Assembly (NCBI GenBank): GCA_021738245.1
Contig: JAIPCJ010000011.1
Coordinates: 1 to 47,196 of the forward strand
Direction: 5' to 3'
From: Methylotenera sp.
GTDB taxonomy: Bacteria; Pseudomonadota; Gammaproteobacteria; Burkholderiales; Burkholderiaceae_C
DNA: 47,196 nt
The notes below the pieces were generated by a model. The model had not been told where the DNA came from, did not search any database, and saw only the letters and a program-made list of their open reading frames with translations. Numbering within the stretch: the first letter of the stretch is position 1; every line of letters begins with the position of its first letter. The translations under genes were made by a program, and so were the position numbers. Of the stretch, positions 1-8,771 are shown piece by piece.

Positions 1-359
1 AGCGCGCGAGCAAAGGCCGAGCCGGCGTTCACCTCGGCCTTGAGCTGGCTGATGAGCTCACGCTGGCGGGTGTCTTCGCTCTCCTCGGCCAGGGCCGTCA
101 GCGCGCGTTCGATGGGCAGGCCTGAGCCCACCAGGCCGGCGAGCTGGCGCGTCCACACGGCGAGGGCCGTCGGGCTGAACACGCGTCGTGTGAAGCGGCT
201 GCCCTCGTGCGCGCCGTGCTGCTGCACGGTGTCGATGGACAGCGGCGTCAGGCCCAGGGCGCGCACCGCGGCACGGGCGGCGCGCGGGTTGTCGGCCTCG
301 ATCAGGCCGCTGCTCTGGCGCCCGGCCTCGGTGAGGGCTTCGTACTTGTAGGCAGGCAC
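1..359 (-). CDS. gspF: Type II secretion inner-membrane protein GspF (partial, N-terminal 119 codons)
   Basis: This is the N-terminal part of the polytopic platform protein of the type II secretion system, which contacts the GspE ATPase and GspL. The reading frame starts at a GTG (359-357) 10 bp after the gspE stop and runs off the left edge. The product begins MPAYKYEALTEAGR, the usual GspF/PilC opening, and continues into the first cytoplasmic helical domain, with a typical FSPTALAVWTRQLAGLVGSG stretch around residues 63-82. The membrane segments lie outside the window. It is the last gene seen of the minus-strand gsp operon. The GTG start is chosen because no ATG fits and the family N-terminus begins exactly here. 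PilC is excluded by context. Confidence 0.93.
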   Translation of the reverse strand, partial: MPAYKYEALTEAGRQSSGLIEADNPRAARAAVRALGLTPLSIDTVQQHGAHEGSRFTRRVFSPTALAVWTRQLAGLVGSGLPIERALTALAEESEDTRQRELISQLKAEVNAGSAFARA

Positions 360-369
360 GGCGCTTCGC

Positions 370-1794
370 CTATTCGCGGGTCACGCGCAGGACTTCTTCG
401 AGCGAGGTCACGCCGGTGGCGATGAGCCGCTCGCCATCCTCCCGCATGGAGCGCAGGCCGGCAGCCTGGGCGGACGCCTGCAGCTCGCTTTCGGCGGCGC
501 GGTTGTGGATGAGGCTGCGCACGGCGTCGTCGGCCACCATCAGCTCGTACACGCCGGTGCGACCCTTGTAGCCCGTGTGGCCGCAGGCGTCGCAGCCCAC
601 CGGGTGCCAGCGGCCGTCTTCGTCCTGGCGCTTGCACACCGGGCAGAGCCGGCGCACCAGGCGCTGGGCCAGCACACCCAGCAGCGAGCTGCTCAGCAGG
701 AAAGGCTCCACGCCCATGTCGGTCAGCCGCGTGACGGCGCTGGGTGCATCGTTGGTGTGGAGTGTGGCCAGCACCAGGTGGCCCGTGAGCGAGGCCTGGA
801 TGGCGATCTGCGCGGTCTCGTAGTCGCGGATCTCGCCGATCATGATGACGTCCGGGTCCTGGCGCAGGATGGCGCGCAGGGCCTTGGCGAAGGTCAGGTC
901 GATCTTGCTGTTGACCTGGGTCTGGCCAATGCCGGGCAGCTCGTATTCGATCGGGTCTTCCACGGTCAGCACGTTGGTGGTGCTGGTGTCCACGGTTTGC
1001 AGGGAGGCGTAGAGCGAGGTCGTCTTGCCGGAACCGGTCGGGCCGGTCACGAGCACGATGCCGTGCGGCTGCTGCACCAGCTGCTTGAAGGCGCTCAGCA
1101 CCCGGCCGTCCATGCCCAGGCCTTCGAGCGTGAACTTGGATTCGCTCTTGTCGAGCAGGCGCAGCACTGCACGTTCGCCGTGGGCCGAGGGCAGGGTGGA
1201 CACGCGCACGTCGATCGCGCGGCCGCCGATGCGCAGCGAGATGCGACCGTCCTGCGGCAGGCGTTTCTCGGCGATGTCGAGTTCGGCCATGATCTTCAGG
1301 CGCGAGATCAGCGCGGCATGCAGGGCCCGGTTGGGCTGCACCACCTCGCGCAAGGTGCCATCCACGCGGAAGCGCACCGAGCTGCTGCGCTCGTAGGGTT
1401 CGATGTGGATGTCGCTCGCGCCGTCCTTGGCCGCCTGCGTGAGCAGGGCGTTGAGCATGCGGATGATGGGCGCGTCGTTGGCGGCTTCCAGCAGGTCTTC
1501 CACCGCGGGCAGGTCCTGCATCATGCGGGACAGGTCCACCGCGCTTTCGACCTCGCCCACCACCACGGCGGCACTGCTCTCGCTGCCGGCGTAGGCGGCG
1601 TTGATGCGCTCGGCCAGCGACGGTGCGGCCTCTGACTCCAGGCGGTCGACCGCGTACAGGCGTTGCACCTCGGACAGCGTGGCCCAACCCACATCGGGCG
1701 GCGCCCACAGGGTGAGCGTGCTGCCGTCGTCTTCCAGCAGCACGGTGTTCGCCTTGGCGAAGGCGTAGGGCAGGGGGTGGCGGGTCGCGGCCAT
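370..1794 (-). CDS. gspE: Type II secretion ATPase GspE
   Basis: This is the cytoplasmic hexameric ATPase that powers pseudopilus assembly. The 474-residue length is close to normal. Visible motifs in order are an N-terminal GspL-interacting region (about 1-95), the N2E domain with SDIHIEP (127-133), Walker A GPTGSGKT (251-258), the Asp box, Walker B-like DPDVIMIGEIRD (313-324), His box TLHTND (345-350), and a tetracysteine zinc knuckle C384-x2-C387 / C401-x2-C404. The knuckle is a hallmark of GspE/PilB rather than retraction ATPases. It lies 14 bp downstream of gspD and 10 bp upstream of gspF. Operon position separates it from PilB. Confidence 0.97.
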   Translation of the reverse strand: MAATRHPLPYAFAKANTVLLEDDGSTLTLWAPPDVGWATLSEVQRLYAVDRLESEAAPSLAERINAAYAGSESSAAVVVGEVESAVDLSRMMQDLPAVEDLLEAANDAPIIRMLNALLTQAAKDGASDIHIEPYERSSSVRFRVDGTLREVVQPNRALHAALISRLKIMAELDIAEKRLPQDGRISLRIGGRAIDVRVSTLPSAHGERAVLRLLDKSESKFTLEGLGMDGRVLSAFKQLVQQPHGIVLVTGPTGSGKTTSLYASLQTVDTSTTNVLTVEDPIEYELPGIGQTQVNSKIDLTFAKALRAILRQDPDVIMIGEIRDYETAQIAIQASLTGHLVLATLHTNDAPSAVTRLTDMGVEPFLLSSSLLGVLAQRLVRRLCPVCKRQDEDGRWHPVGCDACGHTGYKGRTGVYELMVADDAVRSLIHNRAAESELQASAQAAGLRSMREDGERLIATGVTSLEEVLRVTRE

Positions 1795-1808
1795 GGTCGA
1801 TGGTCGCC

Positions 1809-4007
1809 TTATTGCTGCGGCAGAGCCTTGCGGGGCGAGGCGCCCTGGGTGTCGGGCAGCACGGGGGCGCCGGTGTCCGGCAGGATCATGCTCTTCTGCG
1901 GTTGTGCGCCCTGCTGCACTGCGCGGATGCTGTCGTAGCGGTCCATCGTCAGCTGGTTGGACCCTTCGGCGTTGCGGATGACGACCGGGCGCAAGAAGAC
2001 CATCAGGTTGGTCTTCACCCGCTTGCGGTTCTTGCTGCTGAACAGGTTGCCGATGACAGGGATCTTGGACAGCCCTGGCACACCGTCATCGCCGTCGGTG
2101 TATTCGTCCTTGAGCAGGCCGCCGAGCACGATGACGTCACCGTCGTCCACCACGATGCTGGTCTCGATGGCGCTCTTGTCCAGCGTCGGACCGGTGGTGC
2201 CGTTGGAGCCCGGTACGACCGAGGAGTTCTCCTGGTACACCACCATGCGCACGGTGCCGCCCTCGCCGATCTGGCTCTTGACCTTGAGCGTCAGGCCCAC
2301 GTCCTTGCGGTCGACGGTGGTGAACGGGTTGACGGTGCCGCCGGTCGTGCTGGTGCTGGCGTAGGAGCCCGTCACGAAGGGCACGTTCTGGCCGATGACG
2401 ATGCGCGCCTCTTCGTTGTCCAACGCCACGAGGTTGGGTGTGGACAGCACGTTGGCGCCGCTCTGGCTCTCGAAGAAATTGGCCACCGCACCCAGTGTGT
2501 AGACGCTGCCGAACTTCTTCAGGAAACCAATGTTCAGCCCGGTAGGCGCAGTGGCGCCGTTACTCAGCGCCGACTGCACGCCGGATGTGCCACTGGCCAC
2601 CACGCCGGTGGCGTTGATGATGTTGGACAGCCCCGTGCCGAAGTTGGTACCGGCACCGGTGAGGGTGCTGTCGCCCTTGGTGCCGAAGATGTTCTGCCAC
2701 TGCACGCCGAACTGCGCGGCCTTGGTGTTGTCGATCTTGACGATGAGCGACTCCACGTAGACCTGGGCGCGGCGGGCATCGAGCTGTTCGATGACCGCGC
2801 GCACCTGGCGGTACAGCGGTTCGGGGGCTGTGATGATCAGCGAATTGGTGGACGGGTCGGCCTGCACGAAGCCACCCGTCGACGGCCCGGCCGACTGGTT
2901 CAGCGGCGAGGTGGCGGCCGTGGAGTTCATGCCGCCGCTGTTGGTGCCGGTGTTGCTGGTGTTGCCGGTCAGCGAGGCGTTGTTGTTGGTCGTGCCGGCC
3001 GACAGCAGGCTGCCGGTGCCGTTCGCCCCGCTGCCGCCGCTGTTGCTGTTGGCCGAGGCGGCCGCGCCGAAGGCGGCGCGCAGCACGGTGGCCAGCTTCA
3101 CGGCGTCGGCGTTCTTCAGGTAGACGACGCGGATGTTGTTGCCGCCGTCATTGCTGGGCTGGTCGAGCTTGTCGACCATGGCGCGAACAGCAGCCAGCCG
3201 CGCGGGGTTGCTGGCGCGCAGGATGAGGCCGTTGGCGCGCGGGTCGACCAGCACGTTGACGGTGCTGCTGCTCTGCCCCGGCACCGCCGCCCCCGCGGGC
3301 GTGCCGCCATCGGCCAGGCGCTGCACCAGCGGCGCCAGGTCGGCTGCCACGGCGTGCTTGAGCGGCACGATCTCGATGTCGCTCGTGCCCGGCGTGTCCA
3401 TCGCCGCGATGATCTTGGCGATGCGCTGCAGGTTGTCGGCGTAGTCGGTGATGACCAGGCTGTTGTTGCCCGGGTTGGCGTTGATGGTGTTGTTGGGGCT
3501 GATCAGCGGACGCAGCGTGGCAACGAGGTTGTTGGCGTTCTCGTGCTGGATGCGGAAGATCTGCGTGATGATCTGGTCGCCGCGGATGTTGCTGGTCTCC
3601 ACGGCCACCGAGCCCGCCTGCACCTTGGCGTCCGGCTCGGGCAGCACCTTCAGGAAGCCGGCCGACTCCACCACCGTGAAGCCCAGGCCGCGCAGCGCGG
3701 CGAGGTAGTTCCGGTAGGCGTCGGCCACCGAGACGGGCTGCTCGCTGTAGACCGTGATCGCGCCCTTCACGCGCGGGTCGATGATGATCTGGCGGTTGAG
3801 CATGACACCGATCGCGCGGGTCACGGCCTCGATGTCGGCATTGACGAAGTTCAGCGTCACCGGGGAGCTGGCCTTCACGGCCGGGCCGGCAGGGCGGCCG
3901 CGTTGCACTTGGGCGTTGTCGGGCTGTGCCGTGGCCGTGCCGGCTGCCAGCAACAAGGCCGTGATGGCGGCGGCGGAGGTGGCGGTGCGGTGGAGATTCA
4001 TGATCAT
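1809..4007 (-). CDS. gspD: Type II secretion outer-membrane secretin GspD
   Basis: This is the secretin that forms the outer-membrane channel of the type II system. A signal peptide covers about the first 27 residues (ending GTATA before QPDNAQ). The N0 domain is about 50-120, N1 about 128-190, N2 about 208-283 and N3 about 290-410. The secretin barrel domain follows, with the VPFVTGS plug/gate segment and VIVLGGLLKDE near the C-terminus. N3 carries an Asn/Ser/Gly/Thr-rich low-complexity insert at about 314-380. Two in-frame ATGs (4007 and 4001) are possible. The 4007 start overlaps the gspN stop by 4 bp (ATGA), which suggests translational coupling. The final approximately 35 residues are Pro/Gln-rich and may be the pilotin-binding S-domain. 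No pilotin gene is adjacent. Confidence 0.96.
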   Translation of the reverse strand: MIMNLHRTATSAAAITALLLAAGTATAQPDNAQVQRGRPAGPAVKASSPVTLNFVNADIEAVTRAIGVMLNRQIIIDPRVKGAITVYSEQPVSVADAYRNYLAALRGLGFTVVESAGFLKVLPEPDAKVQAGSVAVETSNIRGDQIITQIFRIQHENANNLVATLRPLISPNNTINANPGNNSLVITDYADNLQRIAKIIAAMDTPGTSDIEIVPLKHAVAADLAPLVQRLADGGTPAGAAVPGQSSSTVNVLVDPRANGLILRASNPARLAAVRAMVDKLDQPSNDGGNNIRVVYLKNADAVKLATVLRAAFGAAASANSNSGGSGANGTGSLLSAGTTNNNASLTGNTSNTGTNSGGMNSTAATSPLNQSAGPSTGGFVQADPSTNSLIITAPEPLYRQVRAVIEQLDARRAQVYVESLIVKIDNTKAAQFGVQWQNIFGTKGDSTLTGAGTNFGTGLSNIINATGVVASGTSGVQSALSNGATAPTGLNIGFLKKFGSVYTLGAVANFFESQSGANVLSTPNLVALDNEEARIVIGQNVPFVTGSYASTSTTGGTVNPFTTVDRKDVGLTLKVKSQIGEGGTVRMVVYQENSSVVPGSNGTTGPTLDKSAIETSIVVDDGDVIVLGGLLKDEYTDGDDGVPGLSKIPVIGNLFSSKNRKRVKTNLMVFLRPVVIRNAEGSNQLTMDRYDSIRAVQQGAQPQKSMILPDTGAPVLPDTQGASPRKALPQQ

Positions 4008-4885
4008 CCGATCGTCAGGACGGAGCGCGCGCCTTGGCGGCGCCCGATGATGTTCAGCAGGTTGTTGAGCGCTTCCTCGCGGCCGGGGGCGGCCCCCGCT
4101 TCGCCGGTGAAACGGCTCTTGCCGCCACTGTTGAGCGTGCCCACGCCCGACAGCTGCAGCGCGCCTTCCAGGGTCGACAGGCGCAAGGTGCTCACCCCCG
4201 GGGTGCCCGGGTCGGCTGTCACGGTGAAGCGGTAGCTGCCCAGCGGCGCGACGGTGGAGACGCGTGAGGACAGGTTGGCCAGGTCGAGCTGCAGTTCGCC
4301 GAACTGCCGCCAGCGGCCCTGCACGGACTCCAGCCGCAGGTCACGGGCAGACAGGCGCAGCGAGCCGCCCAGCTGCAGCGTGTTCCAGGGCGTGCCCAGG
4401 CCGGCCAGCACGCCCGCGGGCAGGCGGGCCAGCCAGTCGGCCTTGTTGTCCACGCTGATGGCCATGCGGCCCAGGCCGGGCTGGATGCCCAGCAGCAGGT
4501 CGCCATTGATGCAGCAGTCCTGGCGGGCGGCGAGCTGCAGGCCCATGCCCTTCAAGCTCATGCGCCAGTGCAGCCGGCCGGGCAGGGCCGACGCATCCCG
4601 GCTGCCTGCACCACCGGTCAGCACCAGCACGCCCGAGCCGTTCCAGATGCTGCCTCGGGTGTCCACGATGAGCAGGTGCTGATCGGTCGCCGAAGCGAGG
4701 GCGCGCGCGAGCCAGCTGGCGGGTGCAAAGGCGATCAAGGCCACCAGGATGCCCAGCAGCGCGCCGCCGATGCTCCAGCGCCGGGGCGTGATGTGCCTCA
4801 CGGCACGACCCCCCGTTGCCGGAGCGCCGAGCACCGAATCTCCTGCCACGGTGGCCGCATGGGCCGTCTTGCGGAACCAGGCCAT
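4004..4885 (-). CDS. gspN: Type II secretion protein GspN
   Basis: GspN is an accessory inner-membrane protein found in only some type II systems; its exact role is poorly defined. The 293-residue product has a cytoplasmic N-terminus, one membrane segment at about 39-60 (WSIGGALLGILVALIAFAPA), then a periplasmic beta-rich domain with the family-typical LLIVDTRGSIWNGSGVLVL at about 71-89. Residues 112-127 contain a C-C pair (QDCCING). It sits between gspM and gspD, with a 1-nt stop/start overlap with gspM (TGATG) and a 4-nt overlap with gspD, so it is translated as part of the operon. Identification rests on length, topology, the WNG motif and position. Confidence 0.9.
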   Translation of the reverse strand: MAWFRKTAHAATVAGDSVLGAPATGGRAVRHITPRRWSIGGALLGILVALIAFAPASWLARALASATDQHLLIVDTRGSIWNGSGVLVLTGGAGSRDASALPGRLHWRMSLKGMGLQLAARQDCCINGDLLLGIQPGLGRMAISVDNKADWLARLPAGVLAGLGTPWNTLQLGGSLRLSARDLRLESVQGRWRQFGELQLDLANLSSRVSTVAPLGSYRFTVTADPGTPGVSTLRLSTLEGALQLSGVGTLNSGGKSRFTGEAGAAPGREEALNNLLNIIGRRQGARSVLTIG

Positions 4886-5412
4886 CAGCTGCCTCCCAGC
4901 GTCAGCACGAGCGTGCCTGCATAACCCTTGGGGCCACGCGTGAGTTGTGCCTCGACCGGTCGGGCCCGGGCAGCGGAGCGCACTTCGCCGAGCCAGGCCT
5001 GCAGCGCCTCCGGGGCAATACCGGTCAGCGTGACGACGGCACGGTCACCCGTGAGGTTGAGTCGGGCGGCCGGGCCCAGGTGCTCGACCGAGGCCGTCAG
5101 TGCCGCCTGCGCCTGGGCAGGCGGCACGGCCGGCGCTGCGCGCAGGGCCTTGGCTTCCTGGGCCTGGACCTGCATTTGCTGGATCTGGGCGTCGAGTTTT
5201 TCCAGCTCGGCCGGCGCGCTCTTCAGGACGCGCAGGGCCGGTGCCAGCAGCAGGCTCCAGGCCAGCAGCAGCACGAGCAGCGCGCCGACGGTGCCGAGCG
5301 CAATGCGTTCGCGCTCGCCCATGGCCTCCCATTGCGTGAGGGCCTGGGCCTTGAGCTGCTGCCACTGGGCTGGCAGGCTTTGACCGTTGGAAGAAAGATT
5401 CGAACGGGCCAT
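4885..5412 (-). CDS. gspM: Type II secretion protein GspM
   Basis: GspM is a bitopic inner-membrane platform protein that partners GspL. The start at 5412 (MARSNLSSNG) is chosen because it overlaps the gspL stop by one base (TGATG); the frame stays open well upstream inside gspL, but those codons are not needed. The product is 175 residues. It has a cytoplasmic N-terminal 37 residues, one membrane helix at about 38-58, a charged coiled-coil-like segment at 62-90 (AELEKLDAQIQQMQVQAQEA), a Pro/Ala linker, and a small ferredoxin-like C-terminal domain at 105-175. This is the expected GspM architecture. Sequence conservation in this family is low, so context carries much of the call. Confidence 0.93.
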   Translation of the reverse strand: MARSNLSSNGQSLPAQWQQLKAQALTQWEAMGERERIALGTVGALLVLLLAWSLLLAPALRVLKSAPAELEKLDAQIQQMQVQAQEAKALRAAPAVPPAQAQAALTASVEHLGPAARLNLTGDRAVVTLTGIAPEALQAWLGEVRSAARARPVEAQLTRGPKGYAGTLVLTLGGS

Positions 5413-6647
5413 CAGCTGCGTCTCTGTGCGTTGGCGCGGCTGATGGTCAGCTTGCCGTCGCTGGCGTCGAGCTGCCAGCCTTCGCTGCGCAGCTGGTTTC
5501 GGAAGGTGTCGATCTGCGCCGGGCTCCAGCCCTGGGCGGACACGGTCAGGCGCCCGGGTTCGAAGGCCAGGGCCTCGGTCGGCGGGCGGTCGCCCGGCCA
5601 GGCCGCGGCCGCGGCACCTAGCAGGGCTTCGAGGTCCTGGTCGCCGATGCTGCCGGCGCTGACCCGCAGCAGGTCGAGCTGCTTTTGCATCTGCACCGGC
5701 GCGTCCAGGATGGCACGCACCTGCGGGAAGGTCTCGGTCAGCGCGGCGGTGACGGCCTGGCGGCGGGCCGACAGTTCGCGCTGCTGCTGCCAGGCCCAGA
5801 GGTTGAGGCCGATGACTTGCACCAGGGCCAGGCCCACGAGCCCGATGCGAACCGGCCGCCAGGGCTTGCGCATCAGCTCGCGGGTCACCAGGCGCAGGGC
5901 GCGCACGCCGCGGGCGCGCGGGGCGAGGTCGAACTGGCGCAGGTCCCAGGCGCTGTCCAGCACACCCAGCGCACGCTGCGCGGGCGTCTGGATCGTCACG
6001 GTCGTGCCCAGCCAGCGCTCGGCTTCCGTGGCCGCGGCCGCGGTGGCGGTCCATTGCGCGGCATGCACGAGGCCGGGCGGAAAGAACTGACGCGCGAGCC
6101 CCCCCTCCAGCGGCAGCGTGGCCACGCCCTCGGCGTGGCTCCAGCGCAGGGCCACGCTGATGCCGCGCTCATTGGGCATCTCGAAGAAGTGGCCGCGCGC
6201 GAGTTCATCGGGCCAGGACAGCGGCGCGACGCGGTCGATGAAGACCTGTGCCGCTTCCAAGTCCGCGAGATGGTCGACCAGCCAAGGGCGCGAGGTGACC
6301 GCCACCCAGGCGGTGTCGCCCCCGACGGCATCCGGCTCCAGCGCGAAGTGCAGGGCGTCGGGTTCGTCCAGCAGCACCTCTTCGAGCTTGCCGGCGAGGG
6401 CGGCGCGCATCTGGCGCCCGGCGCGCGGCAGTTCCACGCGGCGCCAGCTGATGTCGGACTCGGCAATGACCGCGATGACGCTGTCAGCCGCCGGCAGCGC
6501 TGCGGGTGCGGCGCGCCCCTCGGCACTGACCTGGCGGCCGTCGATCGTGAGGGCGTAATCGTACTCGCGCGCAGTCCCCTCGGGCATGGCGCGGCCCGGC
6601 GCACGCAGGCGCGCTCGCGGGGGCAGGAACAGCAGCAGGGTGCTCAT
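5412..6647 (-). CDS. gspL: Type II secretion protein GspL
   Basis: GspL links the GspE ATPase to the periplasmic pseudopilus. The 411-residue product has an actin-like cytoplasmic domain (about 1-255), a single membrane helix at about 267-287 (IGLVGLALVQVIGLNLWAW) and a periplasmic ferredoxin-like domain (about 330-405). A coiled-coil-prone segment follows the membrane helix. No clear Shine-Dalgarno sequence precedes the ATG. Unlike most other junctions in this operon, a 104-bp gap separates it from gspK. That gap contains a GC-rich hairpin (6697-6711) without a T tract, so no terminator is claimed. The gene overlaps gspM by 1 nt. Confidence 0.94.
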   Translation of the reverse strand: MSTLLLFLPPRARLRAPGRAMPEGTAREYDYALTIDGRQVSAEGRAAPAALPAADSVIAVIAESDISWRRVELPRAGRQMRAALAGKLEEVLLDEPDALHFALEPDAVGGDTAWVAVTSRPWLVDHLADLEAAQVFIDRVAPLSWPDELARGHFFEMPNERGISVALRWSHAEGVATLPLEGGLARQFFPPGLVHAAQWTATAAAATEAERWLGTTVTIQTPAQRALGVLDSAWDLRQFDLAPRARGVRALRLVTRELMRKPWRPVRIGLVGLALVQVIGLNLWAWQQQRELSARRQAVTAALTETFPQVRAILDAPVQMQKQLDLLRVSAGSIGDQDLEALLGAAAAAWPGDRPPTEALAFEPGRLTVSAQGWSPAQIDTFRNQLRSEGWQLDASDGKLTISRANAQRRS

Positions 6648-6751
6648 AGGGGCTCAGAAGGCGCGGCGCATTCTAGGAGGGGGGCGTGACGTTGCCGGCG
6701 CCGGGGGCGCCTGCACGGTGAACAGGTGTAGCCGGTGTCGACTTCGGGGCA

Positions 6752-7771
6752 TCACCGATCCAGCAGCTGATTGATGCGTTCACGCGCCAGCACCACCATG
6801 TTGAGGTTCTGGCGCTCGATGAGAGAACGTTGCTCGAGCTGGCGTTCTTCCAGCCGCAGTCGGCCCGTGACGATGAAGAAGGATGAGGTCACGGCGGCCC
6901 GTGCGGCCGTGGCCTGCGCCAGGGCGTTGGCGGGCAGGTAGGCGGCCGCGTCGTTGGTGATGTCGTTCAGCGGCTTGGCCTTGCGGCCCTGCACCAGGCG
7001 CTCGGCGGCGGCGAGATTCATGCCATCGAACAAGGCTGCAATCACCTCGCGCGAGGCCGTGTTCAGGTTGACCGGCGTGGCCTTGGGCAGCAGCACGACG
7101 TAGGGCTGCAGCCGCTTGATGGTGTCGGGGTCCAGGCCGAACCAGCTCAGTTGGTCGAGCCCGGCGGGCTCCAGCGGGCCCGAGTTGCGCACGGTGCTGC
7201 TGGCGCTGGTTGCGGGCGCGCTCGCGCCACTGGCGGCTGCCGGGAAGGCTGATCGCAGGCCGGCAATGATCACCGCGTCCGTCCCGGGCGGCGCGTTGAC
7301 CTGGCTGCACAGCCGCTCAAGCACACGCTGCTCCAGCGGCGGTACGGTGCTGCCACCGAGCAGGGCGCGCAGGTTGTAGCGGCTCTGGGCGTCCTCGATG
7401 CTGCCGGAGAGAAACGCCTCCGGGCCGTCGTCGTTCGAGGTGGTGTTTTTGTCGGCGGCCAGGAAGGTCGACAGCCGTGCCTCGGCCAGCGGGACTGCCC
7501 AGGGCTCGCCGAGATGGTCGACCGGCTTGTTGCGGTTTTGCTTGGCGTCTTCCTGCAGGATGAGTCGCGCCCAGTCGAGCGCCCCTTGCAAGATCCACGC
7601 ACTCTGGGCCCGCGCACGATCGGCGGCCTCGATCTGCACCGCGCGGTACTGCTGCCAGACCATGCCCGCTGCGAGACTGGCGATGAGAGTGACGATGATC
7701 ATCGCGGTCAGCAGGGCGGCGCCTCGCTGCCTTGGCCTGCTGCTCGTCAGGGCGACCGGGCGGCATCTCAT
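6752..7771 (-). CDS. gspK: Type II secretion minor pseudopilin GspK
   Basis: GspK is the large minor pseudopilin thought to cap the pseudopilus tip together with GspI and GspJ. The 339-residue size is typical. A 17-residue leader ends RQRG and is followed by AALLTAMIIVTLIAS. The +5 position is Thr instead of the Glu found in other pseudopilins, which is the family signature of GspK. A helix-hairpin-helix-like segment (TPVNLNTASREVIAALFDGM) lies in the alpha domain. The start at 7771 overlaps the gspJ stop by 4 bp (ATGA); longer in-frame upstream codons lie inside gspJ and were rejected. Confidence 0.94.
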   Translation of the reverse strand: MRCRPVALTSSRPRQRGAALLTAMIIVTLIASLAAGMVWQQYRAVQIEAADRARAQSAWILQGALDWARLILQEDAKQNRNKPVDHLGEPWAVPLAEARLSTFLAADKNTTSNDDGPEAFLSGSIEDAQSRYNLRALLGGSTVPPLEQRVLERLCSQVNAPPGTDAVIIAGLRSAFPAAASGASAPATSASSTVRNSGPLEPAGLDQLSWFGLDPDTIKRLQPYVVLLPKATPVNLNTASREVIAALFDGMNLAAAERLVQGRKAKPLNDITNDAAAYLPANALAQATAARAAVTSSFFIVTGRLRLEERQLEQRSLIERQNLNMVVLARERINQLLDR

Positions 7772-8403
7772 CGGACGGTCACCTCCAGCTCGCGCGTCAG
7801 GGTGCCGCTCAGGCCGCTGCCTTCGGCGAACTGCATCGCGATGCGCAGGCCCGCGGGCGTGGGGTTGGTGGTCTTGACCGGCCCGGCATTGCTGGTCGTG
7901 GTGCCGGTGGACTGGCAGTTGCTCCAGGCATTGCCCCAGTAGCAGTAGAACTGCCAACTGGCCACGCCGTCGAAGGCGCGCAGCGAAGGATTGCGCTGCG
8001 CCAGTTGCTGCAGGCCGCGCTGGCGCTGGTCAATGAGGTCATCGATCAGGCGCACCGGCGGGCTTTCCCAGCGCCACAGGGTGCCTTCGCGCAGGCTCCA
8101 CACCACGACCTGAAGGCCACCCGTGCCCTGGCGCGTCAGCACCAGGTTGCCGCCATCGAAATCGAGGGGCTGCACGGTGCTGTGGCTGTCCTGCAAGGCG
8201 CGCAGGTCCACTTCCCATTGCGCCATGACGGTCTGCAGCCGGCTGGTCTGGGCGAGGTGGCCTTGGGCGATCTCGCGGCTGCGCACCAGCGCGTCAATGC
8301 CGCGCCAGGCCATGGCCGCCATCGTGGCCATCACGACCAAGGCGACCAGCACCTCGACCAATGTGAAACCCGCCGTGTTGCGATGAGGAGCAGGGCTGTG
8401 CAT
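7768..8403 (-). CDS. gspJ: Type II secretion minor pseudopilin GspJ
   Basis: This minor pseudopilin of 211 residues forms the tip trimer with GspI and GspK. A 12-residue leader MHSPAPHRNTAG precedes the PilD cleavage site and FTLVEVLVALVVMATMAAMAW, with Glu at +5. The mature part has the family pattern WEVDLRALQD near residue 66 and the WRWESPP strand. The start at 8403 is fixed by a 1-nt overlap with the gspI stop (TGATG). A frame extension to 8796 runs through gspI and was not used. N-methylation and membrane extraction of this protein depend on a prepilin peptidase encoded elsewhere. Confidence 0.94.
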   Translation of the reverse strand: MHSPAPHRNTAGFTLVEVLVALVVMATMAAMAWRGIDALVRSREIAQGHLAQTSRLQTVMAQWEVDLRALQDSHSTVQPLDFDGGNLVLTRQGTGGLQVVVWSLREGTLWRWESPPVRLIDDLIDQRQRGLQQLAQRNPSLRAFDGVASWQFYCYWGNAWSNCQSTGTTTSNAGPVKTTNPTPAGLRIAMQFAEGSGLSGTLTRELEVTVR

Positions 8404-8771
8404 CACTGCTTCATGATGGTCGACAGGCTCAGCAACGGCACGCCCTGGTCGTCCGCCACGGCGGCGTCGATGCGCCGGAAGTTGGGGTTGGGCGTCGGGC
8501 TGACCTTGAGCGTGCCCGCGTAGCTGCGGCCGAGCTGCTCGCAGCTGAAGGGGGACTCGCCGATATTGGGCAGTTGGTTCTGCGACTGCTGGTTCAGGCG
8601 CAGTTCGGTCAGCAGGTTCTCGGCGCACCACTGCGCGGCGCTGACCTGGGCCAGGCGCTCGGCGTTGTTGCCCAGCGCCCCGGCGGCCTTGATGCCGGCG
8701 CCCAGCGCGATGGCCACGATGACCAGTGCCACCAGCACCTCGATGAGCGTGAAGCCGCGGCTGTTCGTCAT
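8403..8771 (-). CDS. gspI: Type II secretion minor pseudopilin GspI
   Basis: This is a short minor pseudopilin of 122 residues. The leader is only six residues (MTNSRG), followed by FTLIEVLVALVIVAIALGAG with Glu at +5. The sequence AAQWCAENLLTELRL at about 45-59 matches the GspI consensus (W-A-x-N-x-L-x-E-L-R). It overlaps gspH upstream by 4 nt (ATGA) and gspJ downstream by 1 nt. It is expected to initiate the pseudopilus tip complex with J and K. Confidence 0.94.
   Translation of the reverse strand: MTNSRGFTLIEVLVALVIVAIALGAGIKAAGALGNNAERLAQVSAAQWCAENLLTELRLNQQSQNQLPNIGESPFSCEQLGRSYAGTLKVSPTPNPNFRRIDAAVADDQGVPLLSLSTIMKQ

Noticed and set aside
1800-4235. An 811-codon plus-strand open frame opposite gspD
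   Set aside because: Same composition effect; gspD has clear secretin domains, the antisense product has none.
6697-6711. GGCGCC/GGCGCC hairpin in the gspK-gspL gap as a terminator
   Set aside because: No T-rich tail follows on the minus strand, and gspL lies downstream in the same operon.
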